The notes below the pieces were generated by a model. It worked only from the letters and a program-made list of their open reading frames with translations. It was not told the origin of the DNA and did no database searches. 64,000 nt of DNA from Thermochromatium tepidum ATCC 43061 (GTDB lineage: Bacteria; Pseudomonadota; Gammaproteobacteria; Chromatiales; Chromatiaceae). Both the position numbers and the translations under genes were made by a program. Positions 56,658 to 64,000 of the stretch are shown here, piece by piece (the first letter of the stretch is position 1; every line of letters begins with the position of its first letter). The DNA lies in NCBI RefSeq assembly GCF_009664085.1, contig NZ_CP039268.1:2833001-2897000 (forward strand), written 5' to 3'.

Positions 56658-58896
56658 ATGGGCAATCTAAAGGTATCGACCCGCTTGGGGTTAGGGTTCG
56701 GGGCGGTCTTGTTGTTGTTGGCCTTGGTCGCCCTCATCGGCTGGTTCAATATGTACCGGCTCAATCAGGATATCGATCCTGATCGTCGACGACCTCTTTC
56801 CCAAGACCGTCGAGGCCAATGGCATCATCGATAAGGTCAATACCGTCGCGCGCGTGTTTCGCGACGCCCTGCTGCTGGACGATCCCGCGCAGCTCGCCCA
56901 GGAGCTCGACCGGCTCCCCGCGCTCAGTCAGGCCATCACCGCCCATCTCGATCGGCTGACGGCGACCATCCATTCCGCCGAGGGACTCAAACGGCTCGAG
57001 GCGGTGAAGGCGACGCGCGCGGCCTATGTCGAGCAGGCGCGTCAGCTAGAGGCGCTCATCCGCGCGGGGCGCGATGTGGAGGCCCGAGTGCTGCTGCGAG
57101 GAGATTTTCGAACCGCCGGGAAAAACTACCTCGAGGCCATCACCACGCTCATCGAATACCAGACGGCGCTCATGGCCGAGACCGGTCAAGCGGCCAATGC
57201 GCGCGTTGAGGTCGCGGCGATTGCGATCCTCCTGATCTCGGCCGTGGCGCTCGTGGTGGGGATTGGGATCGCGCTCTGGATCACCCGCGCGCTTATGAAG
57301 CAGCTCGGCGGTGAACCCGACTATGCCGCGGCCATGGCACTTGCCGTGGCCAACGGCGATCTCTCGCACAGCATCCGGACCCGGGACGGCGATACCACCA
57401 GTCTGCTCGCCTCGTTCAAGGTGATGCAGGAGGGCCTCAAGCAGCTGGTCGGTGAGATCAACGCTATCGTCCAGGCCGCGGCCCGGGGTGATTTCAGCCG
57501 CCGTCTGGATCTGTCCAGCAAACAGGGGTTCGGCCGGGAGATCGGCGCAGGGGTCAATCGATTGGTCGAGACCACCGAGGTTGGACTCAAGGACGTCACC
57601 CGCGTAGCCCAGGCCCTGGGCGCAGGCGATCTCTCCCAGACCATCACCCGCGACTATCCGGGACTCTTCGGCGAGACCAAGGACGGCGTCAACGGTACCG
57701 TGAAGGCCCTGACTGCCATGGTCGAGGAGATCCGCCACATCGTCGAGGCCGCCAACCGGGGCGACTTCAGCAGCAGGTTGGATCTGGCTGGCAAGCAGGG
57801 CTTCGCGCGCGACATCGCGCACCTGCTCAATCAGCTCGCCGACACCATCGAGGTGGGCCTCAAAGACATCATGCGCGTGGCTCAAGCGCTCTCCGAGGGC
57901 GATCTCTCCCAGACCATCACCCGCGACTATCCGGGACTCTTCGGTGAGACCAAGGCCGGCGTCAACACCACGGTCGCCAACCTCAGGGATCTGGTGTTCC
58001 GAATCCGTGAGGCGGTCGACACCATCAATACCGCCGCCAGCGAGATCGCCACCGGCAACCAGGATCTGAGCCGGCGCACCGAGGAGCAGGCGAGCTCCTT
58101 GGAGGAGACGGCGAGTTCCATGGAGGAGCTGACCAGCACCGTCAAGCAGAACGCCGACAACGCCCGTCAGGCCAATCAGCTCGCCATCGCGGCATCCGAG
58201 GTCGCAGTCAAGGGTGGGGCTGCAGTCGAGTCTTCGGTCCAGACCATGGCCGCCATCTCCGAGTCGAGCAAGAAGATCGCCGACATCATCGGCGTCATCG
58301 ACGGCATCGCCTTCCAGACCAACATCCTGGCGCTCAACGCGGCCGTGGAAGCAGCGCGTGCGGGTGAACAGGGGCGCGGTTTCGCCGTGGTGGCCGGCGA
58401 AGTGCGCAATCTCGCCCAGCGCTCGGCCAGTGCCGCCAAGGAGATCAAGGCGCTCATCACCGACAGCGTCTCCAGGGTCGAGTCGGGGACCGAGCAGGTC
58501 AACGAGGCCGGGAGACGCATGACCGAGATCGTCGCGTCGATCAACCGTGTCGCCCGCCTCATCGCCGAGATCTCGGCCGCCTCGGATGAGCAGTCCAGCG
58601 GCATCGAGCAGGTCAATCAGGCCATCACCCAGATGGACGAGGTCACCCAGCAGAACGCTGCACTGGTCGAGGAGGCCGCCGCCGCTGCCGAGTCGCTGGA
58701 GGACCAGGCCCGCACCCTGGCCGAGGTGGTCGCGGTGTTCAGGCTCGGAACCGAGGGCCAGAGGCGGACGCCCAGCCGTCCGTCTGCGTCCAGCCGGGCG
58801 ACCGCCGTGGTCAAGCCCGGCAAGGCGGTGTCCAGGGTCAGTCGCGCGCGTCCGCCATCGCCGCCCGATGACGGCGAAGAATGGGCGGAATTCTGA
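56658..58896 (+). pseudogene. Methyl-accepting chemotaxis protein with a one-base frameshift
   Basis: The N-terminus reads from the ATG at 56658 (AGGA upstream): membrane helix at about 8-29, then [11 protein letters not shown]. At 56778-56779 one extra C shifts the frame; removing it gives [16 protein letters not shown] and a continuous protein of about 745 residues. The rest has a four-helix sensor, a second helix (about 57217-57290), a poly-HAMP array with two copies 91 residues apart, and an intact signalling hairpin ([28 protein letters not shown]). If the shift is real, a GTG at 56854 could give a 680-residue product without the first helix. A sequencing error is possible. Confidence 0.8.
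57475..58020 (+). repeat. 273-bp internal duplication (HAMP modules) in the chemoreceptor
   Basis: Two in-frame copies offset by 273 bp (91 codons). They are nearly identical at 57628-57694 and 57901-57967 (encoding [18 protein letters not shown], with 1-2 base differences) and more diverged upstream, consistent with duplication of HAMP-like modules. Confidence 0.8.
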
Positions 58897-58908
58897 GTCT
58901 CAGGTGTC

Positions 58909-60162
58909 ATGGATCCAGGTGGGTTCGGTATGAATCTGGCGCCTCCGGCATCGATGATTGCCCCGGTGTCGTGCGATCCGATCGCCCCGATGGCCGGGCG
59001 TGGTCTTGCGCTGATCGTCGACGACGAGGCGTCCAATCGCCGTCTGCTCGGCGCGATGCTCGCCAAGGAGGGATTCCGCACCATTGAGGCCTGCAATGGG
59101 CGTGAGGCCGTGGAGCGCTTCGAGCGTGAGCGCCCCGATATCATCTTCATGGATCTGCTGATGCCGGAGATGGATGGTCTGGAGGCCACGCGCCAGATTA
59201 AGCAGCGCGCCGGGGAAGACTTCGTCCCGGTGATCTTCATTACCGCGCTGACGGACGAGCAGTGTCTGTTGCGTTGCATCGAGGCCGGAGGCGACGACTT
59301 TCTCGCCAAGCCCTTCAGCCTCACGCGGCTCAAGGCGCGGGTCCTGGCCATGGAGCGGGTGCGCGATCTTCAACGCGCGCTCGCCGCCAAGCAGCGTCTG
59401 CTCGAAACATTCTTCGACCACGACCAAGAAGAGAAACGACTGGCCGAGCGCATTTGGGGTCAGGCGATCAAGCGGTACAATCCGCACATCCCCGCCATCG
59501 CCCTGGTCGAGCGCCCAGCCGCCCTCTTCAATGGCGATCTGATCTTGATGGGGTGGCTTCCGGACAGGGGGTTGAGGGTCTTATTCGGCGACTTCACCGG
59601 TCATGGGCTGGCGGCGACCGTCTGCGCCCTGCCGGTGGCGGATGCCTTTCATGCCATGACGGCGAAGGGCTTTGACGATTTGGCCTTGCTCACTGAGATC
59701 AATCACAAGCTCTACCATCTTCTACCCACGGAGCGCTTCATGGCGGCCTATCTGGTCTCGATCTCCGGACGCGGCGACACCCTGTGCTGGTGGAACAGCG
59801 GCATGCCGGCGGCCCAGTTGCGAACCGCCACGGATCTGATCGAACTGCACTCGCACCAACTGCCGCTTGGTATCCTGCCAAAGCTACAGGATCCAGTCAT
59901 GCAGTGCATGGGTATCTCGGCAGATGATCGTCTGCTGCTCATGAGCGACGGCTTGCTCGAGGCGCTCGATCGGCAGGGTCGGATGTTCGGCGAGGCGGGT
60001 CTGCACGACCTGTTGCAGAGATGGCCGCCTGGAACACCGATCCTCCCGGAGCTGATGCGCCGTTTCGATGCCCATTGCGCCGGGACCGCTCAAACCGACG
60101 ACGTAGCCGTGGTCGAGATTCCACTTAATATCGGCCTCCTGCATCGCCAGTCAGGAACCTGA
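58909..60162 (+). CDS. Response regulator with PP2C/SpoIIE-type phosphatase output
   Basis: 417 residues. Receiver domain (LIVDDEASNRR, FMDLLMPEMDG, FLAKPF), a linker helix, then a PPM/SpoIIE-RsbU-type phosphatase domain (LFGDFTGHGLAATVCALPV, SDGLLEALD, TDDVAVVEI). Such proteins dephosphorylate anti-sigma antagonists, linking phosphorelays to output. The start is uncertain: ATG 58909 or ATG 58930, each with an AGGTG-type site. 12 bases after the chemoreceptor gene and 11 before the HD-GYP gene. Confidence 0.92.
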   Translation: MDPGGFGMNLAPPASMIAPVSCDPIAPMAGRGLALIVDDEASNRRLLGAMLAKEGFRTIEACNGREAVERFERERPDIIFMDLLMPEMDGLEATRQIKQRAGEDFVPVIFITALTDEQCLLRCIEAGGDDFLAKPFSLTRLKARVLAMERVRDLQRALAAKQRLLETFFDHDQEEKRLAERIWGQAIKRYNPHIPAIALVERPAALFNGDLILMGWLPDRGLRVLFGDFTGHGLAATVCALPVADAFHAMTAKGFDDLALLTEINHKLYHLLPTERFMAAYLVSISGRGDTLCWWNSGMPAAQLRTATDLIELHSHQLPLGILPKLQDPVMQCMGISADDRLLLMSDGLLEALDRQGRMFGEAGLHDLLQRWPPGTPILPELMRRFDAHCAGTAQTDDVAVVEIPLNIGLLHRQSGT

Positions 60163-60173
60163 GCCTCTGGGTC

Positions 60174-61289
<1,116 letters not shown>

Positions 61290-61299
61290 AACGGCGTGC

Positions 61300-62454
61300 T
61301 CAGCGTTTGCTTCTGGGGTCTTCGTCCCGAACCAGCTGCATGCCCTCGATGGCCTCGTCCACCTCGCCGCCCGCCCCCAGCCCGCCCTGGAGCTTGATCA
61401 TCAGTCGGACCTCGTTGGCCGAATCGGCATACTTCAGGGCATCCTCGTAACTGATCTCGCCTTCCTGATAGAGATTGAACAGCGCCTGATCGAAGGTGAT
61501 CATCCCCTGCTCACCTGAACGCTTCATCAGATCCTTGAGTTTGTGGACCTCGCCGGCGCGGATGAGGTCGGCGGCCAGCGGGGTATTGAGCAGGATCTCG
61601 ACCACCGCGCGTCGACCCTGACCGTTTTTGCGCGGCACCAGCTGCTGGGCGATGATGCCCTTGAGGTTGAGCGAGAGATCCAGCAGCATCTGCGCGCGCG
61701 ATTCCTCGGGGAAGAAGTTGATGATGCGGTCCATCGCCTGGTTGGCGTTGTTGGCGTGCAGGGTGGCGAGCACAAGATGTCCGGTCTCGGCAAAGGTGAT
61801 GGCATATTCCATGGTCTGGCGGGTGCGGATCTCGCCGATCAGGATGACGTCCGGGGCCTGTCTTAGGGTATTGCGCAGCGCCACCTCGAAGGACTCGGTA
61901 TCGACCCCGACCTCGCGCTGGGTGATGATGCAGCCGTCGTGCTCATGGAGATACTCGATCGGGTCCTCGACCGTGATGATGTGGCCCGAGCTGTGATGGT
62001 TGCGATAGCTGATCAGGGCGGCGAGCGAGGTCGACTTACCTGTACCTGTGGCGCCGACGAAGATCACCAAACCGCGCTTGATCATCGCCAGGTCGCGCAG
62101 GATCGAGGGGAGTTTAAGCTCCTCGAGGGTGGGGATGCGGGTCTCGATGCGTCGCAGCACCATGCCGGGCGAATCGCGTTGGACGAAGGCGCTCACGCGG
62201 AAGCGCCCAAGCGAAGGACGACTGATCGCAAACTGACACTCCTTGGTGTCCTCAAACTCGGCGCGCTGGCGCTCGTTCATGAGCTCATAGACCATGGCCC
62301 GGGATTGCTCGGCCGTGAGCGGCTGCTTGGTGGCGGGATAGAGTGTGCCGTCGATCTTGATGCTCGGTGGCCAGCCGGCGGTGATGAAGAGGTCCGAGCC
62401 CTTCTTCTCGACCATGGCCTGCAACAGTTGTTCTAGTGCACGCTTCAGATCCAT
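61300..62454 (-). CDS. pilU: PilU, accessory type IV pilus retraction ATPase
   Basis: 384 residues. Hexameric ATPase that works with PilT in pilus retraction. Walker A GATGTGKSTSLA, Walker B region VILIGEIRTRQT, TLHANNANQAMDRI and FFPEESRAQ. The longer C-terminus (LIKLQGGLGAGGEVDEA) fits PilU rather than PilT. 60 bases after pilT on the same strand. Confidence 0.95.
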   Translation of the reverse strand: MDLKRALEQLLQAMVEKKGSDLFITAGWPPSIKIDGTLYPATKQPLTAEQSRAMVYELMNERQRAEFEDTKECQFAISRPSLGRFRVSAFVQRDSPGMVLRRIETRIPTLEELKLPSILRDLAMIKRGLVIFVGATGTGKSTSLAALISYRNHHSSGHIITVEDPIEYLHEHDGCIITQREVGVDTESFEVALRNTLRQAPDVILIGEIRTRQTMEYAITFAETGHLVLATLHANNANQAMDRIINFFPEESRAQMLLDLSLNLKGIIAQQLVPRKNGQGRRAVVEILLNTPLAADLIRAGEVHKLKDLMKRSGEQGMITFDQALFNLYQEGEISYEDALKYADSANEVRLMIKLQGGLGAGGEVDEAIEGMQLVRDEDPRSKR

Positions 62455-62514
62455 AAGTCAGCCTCGCTCGATTTTTTGATGGGGGACGATCCATGGTCGG
62501 GGACGCTGGCGCTC

Positions 62515-63552
62515 TCAGATGAAGTCCTCCTTGTTCTGCGCCTTGGCGCGGGCGTCTGCACGAGTGATCAGTCCCTTGAGCAGGAGCTCCTTGAGATTCT
62601 GATCCAGGGTCTGCATCCCGTGGGCCTGACCGGTCTGGATCGCCGAATACATCTGGGCAACCTTGGCCTCGCGGATGAGGTTGCGGATGGCAGGGGTGCC
62701 GATCATGATCTCGTGCGCGGCGATGCGTCCGCCGCCGGTCCTCTTCAACAGCGTTTGCGAGATGACCGCACGTAGGGACTCCGACAGCATGGCGCGCACC
62801 ATGTCCTTCTCGGCCGCTGGAAAGACGTCGATGATGCGGACGACGGTCTTGGCCGCTGAGGTGGTGTGCAGGGTGCCAAATACCAGGTGTCCGGTCTCGG
62901 CGGCGGTCAGCGCCAGCCGGATGGTCTCTAGGTCACGCATCTCGCCCACGAGGATGATATCCGGATCCTCGCGCAGTGCCGAGCGCAGTGCCTCGCTGAA
63001 CCCGAGCGTGTCCTTGTGCACCTCGCGCTGGTTGATCAGACATTTCTTACTGATGTGCACGAATTCGATCGGATCCTCGATGGTGAGGATGTGTTCGTAC
63101 TTGTTGTCGTTGAGATAGTCGATCATGGCCGCGAGCGTGGTCGACTTGCCGGAGCCGGTTGGGCCCGTGACCAGGATCAGGCCGCGCGGGACATCGATGA
63201 TCTCCTTGAAGATCTTGGGTGCCTTGAGTTCCTCGAGCGTCAGCACCTTGGAGGGGATGGTGCGGAAGACCGCCGCCGCACCGCGCTTCTGGTTGAAGGC
63301 GTTGACGCGGAAACGGGCCACACCCGGGATCTCAAACGAGAAGTCGGTCTCTAGGAACTCCTCGTAGTCCTTGCGCTGTTTGTCGTTCATGATGTCGTAG
63401 ACAAGCGAATGGACCGCGCGATGTTCCAAGGGCGGGACATTGATGCGGCGCATGTCGCCGTCAACCCGGATCATGGGCGGGAGCCCCGCCGACAGATGCA
63501 GGTCCGAGGCGTTGTTCTTGACGCTAAAGGCGAGCAGTTCGGCGATGTCCAT
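62515..63552 (-). CDS. pilT: PilT, type IV pilus retraction ATPase
   Basis: 345 residues. N-terminal PAS-like domain (MDIAELLAFSVKNNASDLHLSAG), Walker A GPTGSGKSTTLAAMID, ASP box, VGEMRDLETIRLALTAAETGH and the AIRNLIRE motif of PilT. Powers pilus retraction for twitching. AGGAGG lies 6 bases before the ATG. Confidence 0.97.
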   Translation of the reverse strand: MDIAELLAFSVKNNASDLHLSAGLPPMIRVDGDMRRINVPPLEHRAVHSLVYDIMNDKQRKDYEEFLETDFSFEIPGVARFRVNAFNQKRGAAAVFRTIPSKVLTLEELKAPKIFKEIIDVPRGLILVTGPTGSGKSTTLAAMIDYLNDNKYEHILTIEDPIEFVHISKKCLINQREVHKDTLGFSEALRSALREDPDIILVGEMRDLETIRLALTAAETGHLVFGTLHTTSAAKTVVRIIDVFPAAEKDMVRAMLSESLRAVISQTLLKRTGGGRIAAHEIMIGTPAIRNLIREAKVAQMYSAIQTGQAHGMQTLDQNLKELLLKGLITRADARAKAQNKEDFI

Positions 63553-63619
63553 GAATCCTCCTCTGTTACGCCATCTTGGACAGACCGCGCTCGCGACGCG
63601 GACGCGGCTTCAGACGCTG

Positions 63620-64000
63620 TTACGAATTCGCTGCAGGACGCGCCCCTTCTAGGAGCAAGGCCTTGTCCATCACCATCGACTCCAGATCGCGCTTGTAGCG
63701 GACGATCCGTTCCAGCAAGGCGGCATCGGCGCTGCCCAGGATCTGCGCGGCCAGGATGCCGGCGTTCTTGGCGCCATTGATGGCGACCGTAGCCACGGGC
63801 ACGCCGGACGGCATCTGAACGATCGACAGCAACGAATCCTGGCCCGCGAGCGCCGAGGTCTTGATCGGCACGCCGATGACCGGCAGCGGCGTGATGGCTG
63901 CCACCATGCCAGGCAGGTGTGCCGCGCCTCCGGCTCCGGCGACGATGACCCGCAGACCGCGCTCGACGGCCGTTTGAGCATAGTCGTAGAGGCGCCGCGG
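63620..64000 (-). CDS. purE: N5-carboxyaminoimidazole ribonucleotide mutase, 5' end outside window
   Basis: Only the C-terminal 126 or so residues are in the window; the start lies beyond position 64000. Signature [23 protein letters not shown] and [12 protein letters not shown] identify class I PurE, which converts N5-CAIR to CAIR in purine synthesis. Same strand as pilT and pilU. Confidence 0.93.
   Translation of the reverse strand, partial: PRRLYDYAQTAVERGLRVIVAGAGGAAHLPGMVAAITPLPVIGVPIKTSALAGQDSLLSIVQMPSGVPVATVAINGAKNAGILAAQILGSADAALLERIVRYKRDLESMVMDKALLLEGARPAANS

Overview
The window comes from a purple sulfur bacterium (Gammaproteobacteria, Chromatiaceae). It carries an anoxygenic photosynthesis gene cluster (bchP, bchG, ppsR, bchF-N-B-H-L-M, puhA-B-C-E, bchJ) set among typical gammaproteobacterial housekeeping genes. 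From memory, the PuhA (reaction-centre H) protein looks the same as, or very close to, that of Thermochromatium tepidum; I could not check this. Coding density is high, with many ATGA, GTGA or TTGA stop/start overlaps.

Layout. 1-1861: a secreted protein with two PPC-like modules and a terminator. 1903-4937 (-): rpe-gph-trpE. 5207-11101: an aldo/keto reductase, an RlpA-like protein, a GH17-GT2 glucan synthase and a membrane glycosyltransferase. 11477-13563: an OmpR-type two-component pair. 13557-17105 (-): a PlpD-type patatin/beta-barrel protein and a NamZ (DUF1343) protein. 17234-23188: queA, an H-NS-like protein, an RRM protein, an M61 peptidase, birA, coaX and tRNA-Arg(CCU). 23245-43215: the photosynthesis cluster. 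Reading left are ppsR, bchG, bchP and a small membrane gene that starts on the bchP stop. Reading right are bchFNBHLM, puhABC, puhE, a divergent HemN-like radical SAM gene, bchJ and a MenE-like ligase. 43305-49759 (-): iorA, iorB, paaK, an ACT-domain gene, a second paaK and a periplasmic protein, which together look like an arylpyruvate/arylacetyl-CoA pathway. 49938-61289: a signalling block with a GGDEF-EAL-CZB protein, a large hybrid histidine kinase, a frameshifted chemoreceptor, a REC-PP2C protein and a REC-HD-GYP protein. 61300-63552 (-): pilT and pilU. 63620-64000 (-): the 3' part of purE.

How the genes work together. bchF to bchM with bchJ, bchG and bchP make bacteriochlorophyll: Mg insertion, methylation, dark protochlorophyllide reduction, 3-vinyl hydration, and tail addition and reduction. 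puhA encodes the reaction-centre H subunit, and puhB, puhC and puhE help assemble it. PpsR lies divergent to bchF; a TGT-N12-ACG near-match to its operator sits just upstream of a good sigma70-type promoter. The MenE-like gene may supply the menaquinone used as QA in Chromatiaceae reaction centres. The signalling block, next to the type IV pilus retraction ATPases, probably ties c-di-GMP and His-Asp signalling to twitching or surface behaviour.

Most unusual feature. About 240 bp between iorA and iorB (47882-48120) hold no gene but form a dense series of hairpins. The outer two look like IS200/IS605-type ends and the interior looks like an omega-RNA/HEARO-type guide RNA. I read it as an ORF-less relic of a TnpB- or IscB-type element. 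Other points: a chemoreceptor with a single-base frameshift, a one-cysteine PpsR, a HemN-like protein with an altered N-terminus, and lhaA and acsF missing from their common places in the cluster.
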